Notes under the pieces: model-generated
Told to the model about the DNA's origin: nothing
Database searches by the model: none
Seen by the model: the letters and a program-made list of their open reading frames with translations, nothing else
Part shown: positions 35,552 through 44,657 of the stretch, in pieces
Layout of the letters: the number at the start of each line of letters is the position of its first letter
How positions within the stretch are numbered: position 1 is the first letter of the stretch
Position numbers and translations under genes: made by a program
Source of the DNA: CAXBDP01 sp963974465
GTDB taxonomy: Bacteria > Bacteroidota > Bacteroidia > Cytophagales > Cyclobacteriaceae
DNA length: 64,000 bases
Assembly: GCA_049340005.1 (NCBI GenBank)
Contig: JBMPIY010000001.1
Reading direction: 5' to 3' (one strand)

Positions 35552-37300
35552 TTAGTAACCGTACTCCTGCTTTAGCTTAGGATTCGCATCCAAAATTGAC
35601 GTGTGGAGAGGAAGTAACTCACTTTTTCCGGGAGTGAATGCAACTGCATAGTAAGTCAAAATAGTTGTTGCTATGTTTGGATTCAGCCACTCAATACTTG
35701 CTGCACCTGATGGAGCAGTTTCAGGTGTTGGTTCATAAAATGATGTTAACCAATTAAGTTGTGTCGCATCTGGCTCATAATACATTACAGTTGGCAAGTT
35801 CGCATATTCACCTGTACCAGCAGCCATTTGAGCAAGTTTAGCTTTAGATTCATTTAGCTTGGTTTCAAGCAAATTCCAGCGAATTAGGTCATACTTGCGG
35901 ATGCCTTCACCTGCCAGTTCAAATGCTCTCTCATCAACAATTGCATCGAAAAATCCTTGATAATCGCTAGGAGGAGTTCCAATTAAAGAACTGTTGCCAC
36001 CGAAGGCTCTCAACCTTACTTGCCTTAATGCATCTATTGCACCAGCAGTAGGCCCACCATTCAATTCATTTTCAGCTTCTGCATACATCAGCAATACATC
36101 AGAATAGCGAATCATTGGCCAGTTTAACCCAAAGTATTGAGCTAGGGAATTCACCACAACTGGGTTCGTAACCCAATCTCTTCTAAACTTGCCATCAACC
36201 AAAGTCCTCAAGTTTCTGGCTGCGATGGTGAAATTTTGATTAATATTATAAGGAGCAACAGTTACATCGCGACGAGTATCGTTCGGATCGAATGAGTAGA
36301 AGAATGTTGGAAGAACCGTTAAAGCACTATTTCCAATATTGTTCCACCTTGGGCCATTGTAATAGCCCAATTTACTATCTCCAAATGAGCTACCACCACC
36401 TGTCATAGCAATTTCCCAAAGTACTTCACCATAGACATCTTGTCGTCTAGCAAGTATTCCATCCTTAAATACAGACTGGAAACTTGGATTCAAACCATGA
36501 GCACCACTTTGGATTACAGCTAAAGTTTCATCACGAGCAATTTGATAATAGGCTGTATGATTCTCACCTCTACGCATTTGTCTGTCCAAGCGCAAGGAGT
36601 ATCCACCTCTAAACAAAGCAATTTTAGCTCTCATTGCACGAGCAGCACCTTGTGTAATTCTTTCGGTATTGCCACCCCAAGGAAGCAATGGAGCTGCAAC
36701 AGCTAAATCATCAAGTATCTGATCATAGATCACATCGCGATCGGTTCTATCTAAGAACAAATCAGGCTGCATACTTGATGGCTCAAACTGTGCTGGAATA
36801 TCTCCCCAATTTCTAATCAATTCGAAATAGTATTGAGCTCTCAAAGCCAATGCTTCACCATACAATCTTCTTAATGCTGCTTTTTCCGATTCTGTGCCAC
36901 TTTCATACATGGCCATTTTTGGAATTTCATTGATACAGATATTGGCTCGCTCTACACCTAAATACAATTGGTTAAAAGGATTTCTCAATTGCGTATTGCT
37001 AGGCTGCGCATTGTAATGAGCAATATCTCTTCTTTCGTTATCTGGAAAAGGATTTCCTCCTTGCCCCATCATTATATCATCATCCAATGAATAGTACATA
37101 CTCAATCGGATGCCATAACCTTGATCACCTCCTAATGGTGCATATACACCTGATAATGCAATAGTTGCATTAGTCACATTACTAAATACATAATCAGGAC
37201 CAAATGAAGAAACTGGATCTACTTCGAGATAGTCTTTGCAGGAATTAAGCAAACCTGCCGAGATTAGTAAAATGAAGCTTATTTTAAATATTCGTCTCAT
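35552..37300 (-). CDS. susD: SusD/RagB-family surface glycan-binding lipoprotein
   Basis: The 582-residue protein starts with a lipoprotein signal (ISAGLLNSC) and KDYLEVDPVSSF, then helical TPR-like units and the conserved YFELIRNWGDIPA and NWPMIRYSDVLLMYAEAENEL blocks of SusD. It forms the lid over SusC at the cell surface and binds the glycan. Directly downstream of susC; the cargo is pectic oligosaccharide by context. A family-level assignment only; the symbol denotes the family member of this locus. Confidence 0.93.
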   Translation of the reverse strand: MRRIFKISFILLISAGLLNSCKDYLEVDPVSSFGPDYVFSNVTNATIALSGVYAPLGGDQGYGIRLSMYYSLDDDIMMGQGGNPFPDNERRDIAHYNAQPSNTQLRNPFNQLYLGVERANICINEIPKMAMYESGTESEKAALRRLYGEALALRAQYYFELIRNWGDIPAQFEPSSMQPDLFLDRTDRDVIYDQILDDLAVAAPLLPWGGNTERITQGAARAMRAKIALFRGGYSLRLDRQMRRGENHTAYYQIARDETLAVIQSGAHGLNPSFQSVFKDGILARRQDVYGEVLWEIAMTGGGSSFGDSKLGYYNGPRWNNIGNSALTVLPTFFYSFDPNDTRRDVTVAPYNINQNFTIAARNLRTLVDGKFRRDWVTNPVVVNSLAQYFGLNWPMIRYSDVLLMYAEAENELNGGPTAGAIDALRQVRLRAFGGNSSLIGTPPSDYQGFFDAIVDERAFELAGEGIRKYDLIRWNLLETKLNESKAKLAQMAAGTGEYANLPTVMYYEPDATQLNWLTSFYEPTPETAPSGAASIEWLNPNIATTILTYYAVAFTPGKSELLPLHTSILDANPKLKQEYGY

Positions 37301-37318
37301 GATAATTTTTTTAATAAA

Positions 37319-40300
37319 CTAGAAAGTAATATTAACACCACCAATGAATGCTCTGCTACGCGGATATGCTGAATAATCAACACCTGGAGTCATTGGCGTT
37401 CTTCTCCTTGTATTTACCTCTGGATCATATCCCGAGTACTTCGTGAATACAGCTAAATTGTTCACTGTGGCATAAAATCTTACACGACTGATTTTAAGCC
37501 TTGATAGCAAATCTTGCGGGAGGGTATAGCCAACAGTTACATTATTGATACGGATAAATGATCCATCTTCAATCGCCCATGAATGCATGTAAAAGGAACT
37601 GGCAGATCTCAATGGTGACCAGATGGTTGCGTCGGCATTCAAAGCAGCTAAAGCTACTGGGTCGGTTACTACTTCACCTGCATCATTCACATTTCTCCAT
37701 CTATTATTCATGATCGATAATAGGTTAGAGTTTGGCGTGTAGCCGCTTGAGAATTCCAATTTATTAGCGTTCAATACATCATTACCATACTGGAAGTTGA
37801 CAAAAATACTCGCATCGAAATTCTTATAAGAGAACTGCTGATTAAGGCCACCAAACAACTTCGGGGTCGCATCACCTATAATGGTTCTGTCCTCATCGTT
37901 GATTACGCCGTCAGCCTTAATATCTTTAAATTTGATAACACCAGGAGCCGGCGCAACTGAGGTAATACCTTGATTACTAGCAACGCCTTGCTTCAAGGTA
38001 TACACACCATCTGAATAATTGAAGTCATCAATTTGGTAAAACCCATCTGTTACCAATCCCCACATAGTACCCACAGGACTTCCTACTTGCACTGCATAGT
38101 CAAAAGGAACATTACTTCCAGCCCATCCGGATGGGAATAGGAAGAAATCCTGCTGACCAAGACTTTCTACTCTATTTCTGTTGCTTGAAGCATTGAATGT
38201 AGCACTCCATTGGAAATCCTTCTTTTCGATAATTGAAGTGAATAATTGAAGTTCTATACCTCTATTCGATGTTTCACCCACATTTTGAAGCTGAGTAGTG
38301 TAACCAGAAGTACTTGGTACAGGCACTTCTACTAGCAAATCACGCGTGGAATTTTGGTATGCATCCACAGAAATTTGGAACCTCCCGCCTAATAATTCTA
38401 AATCTACACCCACATTATTCGAAATGGTGGTTTCCCAACGTAAGTTTTCATTTGCCAGAGCACTAGCTCCATAACCTACATTTACTTGATCATTGAAACC
38501 GTAATAAGCATTTGGCTCAAACTGAGTTAGGTATAGAAAATTGCTAATCCGGTTGTTTCCTGACTCACCATAGCTAGCTCTTAATTTCAATCCACTTACA
38601 ACTCCATTATTATTCTTCATGAAGTTCTCTTCAGATATTCTCCAAGCACCAGAAAGTGATGGAAATAGGCTCCATTTATTTTCCTGGGCAAACTTGGAAG
38701 ATCCATCAGATCGCAAAGTTGCTGTAAGTAAATACTTCTCGTTATGTGTAAAATTTACTCTTGAGAAAAAGGAAACTAACGTAGATCTCTGTTCATCTGA
38801 ATTTGGAATTTGGGGCGTTCCCAAACCCATATTGCCTAATGCTCGATCAGCAGTGATACCAATTGGAAAAAAACGAGCTTCCAGATAGTCTATTCTAAAA
38901 TCCTCTTGATATATCTCATGACCTAAAAGAACATCAAACTTATTCTTTTGTGCAAAAGCCGAATTCACATCTTTATTTGTATAGGTCAGTACATTTGAAT
39001 TATTCAAAATCTGACGTTCGTTTCTACGAATGGATGCAATTGGTTGGCTTGAACCAACTTGACGAGATGAGCTCGTAATTGTATCGTTAAATGCATAATC
39101 TGCCACATTATTAAAATCGACACCTAATGTTGTTCTAAATGACAAACCAGGTGCGATATCATAATTTAAGAATGTGCTAAAATTGGTCACATTCTGATCT
39201 CGCCTTCTGTACTCTGCCATGGAGAGTAATATAGGGTTAATCAAAGCAAGTGAGTTTGCATTAGTATCGTCTGCATAATCTGGATCATATGCTGTACGGT
39301 CGGCACCAGCCATTAAAAGTGGACGATACTTCACAGCATGACGAAGTCTATTCGTCGAAGATGAACCTTCAGAAGCCGTGCCTGCGCCATTTACTACCGT
39401 ATTGTTATATCGTACATTGAATCCTGCTCTTAGTTTTTCATTTACTTTTTGATCGAATTTGAAATTGATCAACTTACGATCAAAGTCAGATTCTAGCATG
39501 ATGCCTTCCTCAGTATTAGAGGTTACACTCAAATTGAATTTGGTGTTTTCATTCCCACCATTTACACTAAAGTTGTGTGTTTGCATCATTGCATCCCTAC
39601 CAAAAACCTCATCCTGCCAATCCACAAATGGAACTCTCGCATAATTACCTAAGTCTCCAAAATGACCATATGTATTCAAGAAATTATTACGCTCTTGCTC
39701 ACTCCCTCTCGATCTTTCGTACTGATAATTGATGAATTCCTCTGCATTCATCACATCTAGCTTATTTGCTAATTGCCTAAAACCTGCTAAGCCATTATAG
39801 CTTACAATTGTTCTGCCTGAAGAACCTCCTTTCGTTGTAATGATTACAACACCATTTGCACCACGTGCACCATATATTGCTGTTGCAGAAGCATCTTTTA
39901 GGACATCAATTGATTCAATATCCTGAGGAGATATTACTGATAATGCGTTTTCTACCTGCACACCATCTACCACATACAAAGGAGAATTATCTTGGGTAAT
40001 TGACCCTCCACCTCTTACTCGAATAAGAACTTCCGCATTTGGTGAGCCTTCTGTACCTGTGACTTGCACACCTGCTAGTCGGCCAGCAAGAGCTTCAGCA
40101 GCAGAGTTTATGGGTATATCAGTCAATTGCTTTGCACCGATAGAAGATACTGAGCTAGTTAAATCTCGGCGCTCCATAGTTCCATAGCCAATTACTACTA
40201 CCTCATCCAACAGCGATACATTCTCTTCAAGAACTACCTCTATGCGAGTTTGATTTCCAACTAATACTTCTTTTGTAACTAGTCCTACAAAAGAAAACAC

Positions 40301-40534
40301 CAATATATCACTTGGTGAAGCTGAAATTGAAAAACTACCTAAACCGTCAGTGATTGTACCTCTGGTCGTACCTTTTACTTGAACAGATACTCCTGGAAGT
40401 GGATCTCCTATTTCATCAGAAACTACCCCACTTACACTATTGGTTTGGGCAGAAACATTGAAATTGAAAAGGAGAATCAAAAATCCTAGACAACACAGTC
40501 GGAGTAATCCCTCATACTTTGGTGAAATCTTCAT
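37319..40534 (-). CDS. susC: SusC/RagA-family TonB-dependent outer-membrane transporter
   Basis: The 1071-residue protein has a signal peptide, a CarboxypepD_reg-like domain (VSGVVSDEIGDPLPGVSV to about residue 110), a TonB box region (LLDEVVVIGYG), a plug with IESIDVLKDASATAIYGARG, and a long barrel that ends in an aromatic residue (GGVNITF). It imports oligogalacturonides together with SusD. The 464-base control region upstream carries two LacI-type operators, so it is probably induced by an intermediate of pectin breakdown. No anti-sigma-interacting extension precedes the regulatory domain. Confidence 0.94.
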   Translation of the reverse strand: MKISPKYEGLLRLCCLGFLILLFNFNVSAQTNSVSGVVSDEIGDPLPGVSVQVKGTTRGTITDGLGSFSISASPSDILVFSFVGLVTKEVLVGNQTRIEVVLEENVSLLDEVVVIGYGTMERRDLTSSVSSIGAKQLTDIPINSAAEALAGRLAGVQVTGTEGSPNAEVLIRVRGGGSITQDNSPLYVVDGVQVENALSVISPQDIESIDVLKDASATAIYGARGANGVVIITTKGGSSGRTIVSYNGLAGFRQLANKLDVMNAEEFINYQYERSRGSEQERNNFLNTYGHFGDLGNYARVPFVDWQDEVFGRDAMMQTHNFSVNGGNENTKFNLSVTSNTEEGIMLESDFDRKLINFKFDQKVNEKLRAGFNVRYNNTVVNGAGTASEGSSSTNRLRHAVKYRPLLMAGADRTAYDPDYADDTNANSLALINPILLSMAEYRRRDQNVTNFSTFLNYDIAPGLSFRTTLGVDFNNVADYAFNDTITSSSRQVGSSQPIASIRRNERQILNNSNVLTYTNKDVNSAFAQKNKFDVLLGHEIYQEDFRIDYLEARFFPIGITADRALGNMGLGTPQIPNSDEQRSTLVSFFSRVNFTHNEKYLLTATLRSDGSSKFAQENKWSLFPSLSGAWRISEENFMKNNNGVVSGLKLRASYGESGNNRISNFLYLTQFEPNAYYGFNDQVNVGYGASALANENLRWETTISNNVGVDLELLGGRFQISVDAYQNSTRDLLVEVPVPSTSGYTTQLQNVGETSNRGIELQLFTSIIEKKDFQWSATFNASSNRNRVESLGQQDFFLFPSGWAGSNVPFDYAVQVGSPVGTMWGLVTDGFYQIDDFNYSDGVYTLKQGVASNQGITSVAPAPGVIKFKDIKADGVINDEDRTIIGDATPKLFGGLNQQFSYKNFDASIFVNFQYGNDVLNANKLEFSSGYTPNSNLLSIMNNRWRNVNDAGEVVTDPVALAALNADATIWSPLRSASSFYMHSWAIEDGSFIRINNVTVGYTLPQDLLSRLKISRVRFYATVNNLAVFTKYSGYDPEVNTRRRTPMTPGVDYSAYPRSRAFIGGVNITF

Positions 40535-40805
40535 TTTTTTTATTCAGGTTGGTCTTTGATTCATTTCTCTTTATTTTCCTTCAGAACGGATTCCTTTAGG
40601 CAATTTCAGAGCAACTTCTCATTGATTGGGTTTTATAAAATTTGTTTAATTCAATTTGTTGTTTGGGTAAAATGGTTGGTAAGAAGAAATTCTTACCCAC
40701 TCGAAAAATAAGCCTCATTAAAATCTATCCTTTGCATATTGTGAAATTTTTATTGCGCAAAACAAAGCATTGTATTCTCTCAAATTTGCACAACCTATTA
40801 GTGAA

Positions 40806-40822
40806 TTGCGCAATCGATTGCA
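40806..40822. promoter_or_regulatory. LacI-type operator in the susC control region
   Basis: TTGCGCAATCGATTGCA contains GCAATCGATTGC, the palindromic core of the kdgK-uxaA site. It lies about 270 bases before the susC start codon. Confidence 0.75.
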
Positions 40823-40970
40823 TTTTATGAATTATTTTACGTAGTACCAAATTAATTTTTAAAAATTAGTACTAATCCACTTGAAAAAATTTGAATTACC
40901 CTAAATACAGGAAGAATCTTCTCTTGAGTGGTGAAAAATACAAATAAGCGGGAAGGCAATTTATGCAATA

Positions 40971-40990
40971 TTGTGCAATCGGTTACACAA
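40971..40990. promoter_or_regulatory. Second LacI-type operator, just after the GDSL gene
   Basis: TTGTGCAATCGGTTACACAA fits the TGnAAnCGnTTnCA consensus of LacI/GalR operators and is nearly palindromic. It lies eight bases behind the acetylesterase stop, 165 bases from the neighbouring operator. Confidence 0.75.
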
Positions 40991-40998
40991 CAAATTGA

Positions 40999-41760
40999 CT
41001 ACTGTTTGGAAAGCGGGAGGTATGTAGCTAAAGCTGGAACCTTCGCTTGAATTTCGACCACTACTTGATCACAAATAATAGAAGCTCCAGTAGCAGACAA
41101 ATGAGTGTCATCATTCACTCCATTAGGAAACTTATCGAAAACTCCTGCTTCGAAATGAAGAAACATGGTTTTTGATGCCTCAGAACCGAGTTTGGAAATT
41201 ATCTCAGAACTGGACTTGTGCAAATCAATTACAGGAACACCTAACTCTAGCCCAAGATCTCGAACAACTTGTGGATAATCACCATGGGTATCGACTAATT
41301 CATTATTATCATTGAATAGTCGGCGAGCAATAGAGGTTGCTAATATGGGAAATGCTTTTTGTGCTCTAACCTCATTCACAAAAGCTCTTAAATTTTCTTT
41401 GTAGTCAGTATTTGCTTCAGCATATCTACTACTATCTTGCTCCTTTTGATCATTATGACCAAATTGGATTAACACAAAATCACCTTCATTTACATTATTT
41501 ATTAGCTCCCGCCATTTTCCCTCGTCACGAAAACTTTTAGAGCTTCTGCCATTTACAGCATAGTTTTTAATCCGCAATTCATCATTTACATACAAAGGAA
41601 AAAGCTGTCCCCAACCACGCTCAGGAGTATTGGGAAACAGCTGTTTATCAGCCATGGTAGAATCTCCAACCAAATGAAGGGTAATTTCTTTCTCCTCAAC
41701 TTGGCAAGAAAGCATAATGAATAAGTATATAATTGTCAGAAGACTTTGATGAGTTTTCAT
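40999..41760 (-). CDS. Rhamnogalacturonan acetylesterase-like SGNH hydrolase (CE12 type)
   Basis: The 253-residue lipoprotein (lipobox IMLSC) has all SGNH blocks: catalytic Ser in LVGDSTMAD, the oxyanion Gly/Asn region in NYAVNGRSSKSF, Asn in IQFGHNDQ and the Asp/His pair in DDTHLSATGA. The type matches rhamnogalacturonan acetylesterases. It removes acetyl groups from pectin so that lyases and hydrolases can act. It ends the upstream part of the minus-strand operon; a control region separates it from susC. Confidence 0.9.
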   Translation of the reverse strand: MKTHQSLLTIIYLFIMLSCQVEEKEITLHLVGDSTMADKQLFPNTPERGWGQLFPLYVNDELRIKNYAVNGRSSKSFRDEGKWRELINNVNEGDFVLIQFGHNDQKEQDSSRYAEANTDYKENLRAFVNEVRAQKAFPILATSIARRLFNDNNELVDTHGDYPQVVRDLGLELGVPVIDLHKSSSEIISKLGSEASKTMFLHFEAGVFDKFPNGVNDDTHLSATGASIICDQVVVEIQAKVPALATYLPLSKQ

Positions 41761-41778
41761 TTCAGAACTACCTACAAT

Positions 41779-43479
41779 CTATTTTACAATCACAGTTCCT
41801 TCTTTGACATCGGCATTTTTCCTTATCCGCGATGCTGCATTAGGGAAATTCTCTGCACTCAAAGTAATATTGCTAGAAAGTGAGCCTGTAATGAGTACAG
41901 GGCTCTCCAGGTCATTTGGAAAGCGAAAATCACTAACCTCAATTTGTTTGGAATTATAGAGCGTCAATGCCGTTCCTTTGACTGGAATTACTTCTATGTT
42001 TTTCAAAATAAGCCCATCCGTATCCATAGCGATTATGCCATTTTGTGTTTCGAAATAGGCATTTTCAAGAGTAACATTTTGCAAATTCATTTCTGGCAAA
42101 CCTTGAAAATTCGCAGCCGTACCACTAGCAACAGCTCTAATATTCTTCATGAAAATATTCTTGAAAGATGGCGTTTCCTCCGTCACAGGCACCAATTTTT
42201 CATCTCTTGCTTCTTTACTTGCATCCTGATCAGCTTCAAGAACGGGTGCATTACCACCATAGAATAAATTGAAATTGATAACATCTGTTGGAATATTGAT
42301 CATATCAATGTTAGATATATAGATATTCTCAACCACACCTCCTCGGCCTCTTGTGCTTTTGAAACGAAGCCCCACATCCGTTCCAATAAAGGTGCAATTG
42401 GAGATGTGGATATTACGAATGCCGCCTGACATTTCGCTGCCAACCACAAAACCACCGTGGCCATGATACACTATATTGTTTTTCACAATCACATTTTCTG
42501 TAGGCATACCACGGTCTCTGCCATCTTGATCTTTGCCTGATTTGAAACAAATGGCATCGTCTCCAACATCAAAAGTGTTATTGTAAATCACTGCATTCTT
42601 ACAGGATTCCAGATCAAGGCCATCACCATTTTGTGAATACCATGGATTGCGCACATTGATATTGCGGATGGTAATATCTTCACTCATAAGCGGATGGATA
42701 TTCCAAGCTGGTGAATTCTGGAAAGTTGGGCCATCCAGCAGTATTTTTTTACTGCTAACTATACTCACCATTACTGGCCTAAGAAAATCTTTTACTTCTT
42801 CGTACTCAGCCATAGTTTCAAAGCTTGGTACATTGAAATTCTTTACTCTATCGCCATTTTTAGATTTCTCGGATGGGTACCAAACTTGACCATTATCGCT
42901 CAAAACACCACCTCTGCTCAATAACTTTTTCCATTGCGCATCAGTCATTTTTGGTCGCTTCACTGGTCGCCATGCATCACCGTTTCCATCAAAAACACCC
43001 GTACCTGTAAAAGCTATGTTCTCAACATCCTTTGCATAAATGGGTGAAATACAGCGATAAGTATTTAAGCCTTCAAAGCTAGTAGCTATCAATGGGTAAT
43101 CGTCGAAATCCGGACTGAAAAGCACCAAGGCGCCTTCTTCTAAATGTAGGTTAATATTACTTTTCATTATAATTGGGCCTGTAAGCCACATTCCTCTTGG
43201 GAATATCACTCTGCCACCACCATTGTTTGCGGCATCTTCTATTGCTTTGGCTATTGCATCCGTATTTTTGGTAACACCATTCCCAATCGCACCAAAATCT
43301 GTAATGCTTACTTCATAGTCAGGGATTACAGGCTCTTGTACCTTTGGCATATCGAATTCTATAGCATCATAAATGTGGCTGTAGTCTGCCCTATTAATTA
43401 TTACTTCTTCATTTTGCGGTTGGCAAGCAAGGGCAAACAAAAAACTTGAAATAAGCAATGTTAATTGTTTAATTTTCAT
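41779..43479 (-). CDS. GH28 polygalacturonase-like lipoprotein
   Basis: The 566-residue protein has a lipobox (LFALAC), then an edge motif DFGAIGNGVTKNTDAIAKAI and a beta-helix with the GH28 catalytic blocks: GDGLDLES, VGDDAICFKSG, YHGHGGFVVGSEMSGG and LRFKSTRGRGG. The acids and the His needed for inverting hydrolysis are present. It releases galacturonate from oligogalacturonides, probably as an exo-enzyme in the periplasm or at the surface. A 53-codon gene sits four bases upstream. Confidence 0.92.
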   Translation of the reverse strand: MKIKQLTLLISSFLFALACQPQNEEVIINRADYSHIYDAIEFDMPKVQEPVIPDYEVSITDFGAIGNGVTKNTDAIAKAIEDAANNGGGRVIFPRGMWLTGPIIMKSNINLHLEEGALVLFSPDFDDYPLIATSFEGLNTYRCISPIYAKDVENIAFTGTGVFDGNGDAWRPVKRPKMTDAQWKKLLSRGGVLSDNGQVWYPSEKSKNGDRVKNFNVPSFETMAEYEEVKDFLRPVMVSIVSSKKILLDGPTFQNSPAWNIHPLMSEDITIRNINVRNPWYSQNGDGLDLESCKNAVIYNNTFDVGDDAICFKSGKDQDGRDRGMPTENVIVKNNIVYHGHGGFVVGSEMSGGIRNIHISNCTFIGTDVGLRFKSTRGRGGVVENIYISNIDMINIPTDVINFNLFYGGNAPVLEADQDASKEARDEKLVPVTEETPSFKNIFMKNIRAVASGTAANFQGLPEMNLQNVTLENAYFETQNGIIAMDTDGLILKNIEVIPVKGTALTLYNSKQIEVSDFRFPNDLESPVLITGSLSSNITLSAENFPNAASRIRKNADVKEGTVIVK

Positions 43480-43483
43480 ATAA

Positions 43484-43645
43484 TTATAATTTTTTACTTT
43501 CCAGTTTTTTTAAAAGAAAGCGAGAACTTAAAGAGACTGTATGGTGTAATTCAGACCTTTTTAATTTCTTATCAAGCTTCAGTCTTTCGTTGAAAGTTGC
43601 CTTAGAGATAAACTTATCTATTTTACTTTCTTCTTGCTCCTCCAT
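43484..43645 (-). CDS. 53-residue charged small protein in the pectin operon
   Basis: This small gene starts at the ATG at 43645, one base after the pectinesterase stop, and its TAA at 43484-43486 lies four bases before the GH28 start. The product begins MEEQEESKIDKFISKATF and ends SRFLLKKLESKKL: acidic first, then basic, no signal peptide, probably helical. The exact fit between two genes of one operon, instead of an empty 167-base gap, supports a real coupled gene. I know no family. It could also be a leader peptide or the remnant of a longer gene. Confidence 0.6.
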   Translation of the reverse strand: MEEQEESKIDKFISKATFNERLKLDKKLKRSELHHTVSLSSRFLLKKLESKKL

Positions 43646-43646
43646 A

Positions 43647-44657
43647 TCAATTTTTGTTATGGTGTGGGCTTGGCCAAAGCTTATTTTCTAAAGTTTTGCC
43701 TGGTTGCCAATTATCATCACCTGCAAGGATGTTTTCTACTGTATATTTTGCAGCTTCATCAGCAGATAATTGATGTGACCATGGAACTCGCGCTAAAGGC
43801 TTTGCGCCTGCTCCGGTGCTTAAATATTCTGCATAAAAGGCAGTGCTTTCTGCTTCCGGTTTACTCCAATTATGCCAGCCTTCCGGTCGTATATGCTCAC
43901 CCATTTCGCAATTGATAAAGACCGTTTGAGCATATATTCTCCATGGCCTTCCAAGAAAGACTTTTCCCAAAGGCGCATCTCCAGTAAGTTTACAATTAAG
44001 AAAAACGAAACCAAATTCGGTATCCTCCAAAGTAGAAGCTGCCGTAAGATATTGGCCTCCATCTTTTGAGAAAATCTCGCAATTGTCGAATACCGCAGTT
44101 GACCAGCCAAATATAAAATCTGTACCTCCTTCGATATAGCAGTTTTTGTAGTATTGGCGACTCTTTTCTCCATGCGCATATAGCGTATCTTGAAAGCCGA
44201 GGAATCTGCAATTCTCAAAAATGGCCCTATCGCCTGTTACTCTCATCGCAACGGCTTGACCCACTTTACCTGCCGAATTCTCAAATGTGATATTCATAGC
44301 AGTGAAATCATCGCCAAAAACGAAAAAGCTACTTGATCCGGTCGTCCCATATTCCTCGCCAAATCGATTGTGCTTGCTGGAATAATCATCATAGGTAATT
44401 ATCGTTGTTTCAGCTGACTCGCCTATTAGCGTGACTTTGGTCTTGGAAGTAGGTAGGATTACTTTTTCTTTATAGATGCCGCTTTTCACCAAAATGAATG
44501 TGCTTTCATTTCTGAAATCTGGTACAGCCATTATAGCATCCTGCACCTTAGTGAAATCTCCTGAGCCATCTGCTGCCACTACAAAATGGAACTCTTGTCC
44601 TATTGCTTTGAAAGCAAAAAGCGTAATGATTAGTGAAGTAACAAATAGCTTTCTCAA
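43647..44657 (-). CDS. Pectinesterase (CE8)
   Basis: The 336-residue protein has a signal peptide (LIITLFAFKAIGQ) and the CE8 beta-helix: VAADGSGDFTKVQDAI at the start, GQAVAMRV, FLGFQDTLYAHG with the first catalytic Asp, GTDFIFG with the nucleophilic Asp, and LGRPWRIYAQTVF with the Arg and Trp that hold the carboxylate. It removes methyl esters from homogalacturonan. Its start overlaps the GH105 stop by four bases, so translation is coupled. Confidence 0.93.
   Translation of the reverse strand: MRKLFVTSLIITLFAFKAIGQEFHFVVAADGSGDFTKVQDAIMAVPDFRNESTFILVKSGIYKEKVILPTSKTKVTLIGESAETTIITYDDYSSKHNRFGEEYGTTGSSSFFVFGDDFTAMNITFENSAGKVGQAVAMRVTGDRAIFENCRFLGFQDTLYAHGEKSRQYYKNCYIEGGTDFIFGWSTAVFDNCEIFSKDGGQYLTAASTLEDTEFGFVFLNCKLTGDAPLGKVFLGRPWRIYAQTVFINCEMGEHIRPEGWHNWSKPEAESTAFYAEYLSTGAGAKPLARVPWSHQLSADEAAKYTVENILAGDDNWQPGKTLENKLWPSPHHNKN

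Larger units (their letters stand above)
40535..40998. promoter_or_regulatory. susC control region
   Basis: This 464-base gap holds two LacI-type operators (entries at 40806 and 40971), a TTGCGCAA half-like site at about 40753-40760, a 16-bp AT palindrome TAATTTTTAAAAATTA at 40853-40868, and TTAGTACTAA at about 40866-40875. No gene is supported. A short open stretch around 40642-40830 has no coding character. The long leader suggests additional RNA-level control of susC, but I see no known riboswitch. Confidence 0.6.

Noticed and set aside
40642..40830. 62-codon plus-strand frame in the susC control region
   Set aside because: It runs through a LacI-type operator, has no recognisable pattern and lies in a region with clear regulatory content.
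40853..40868. AT-only palindrome TAATTTTTAAAAATTA as an operator
   Set aside because: Such palindromes arise easily in AT-rich spacers; no second copy is seen at a related promoter.
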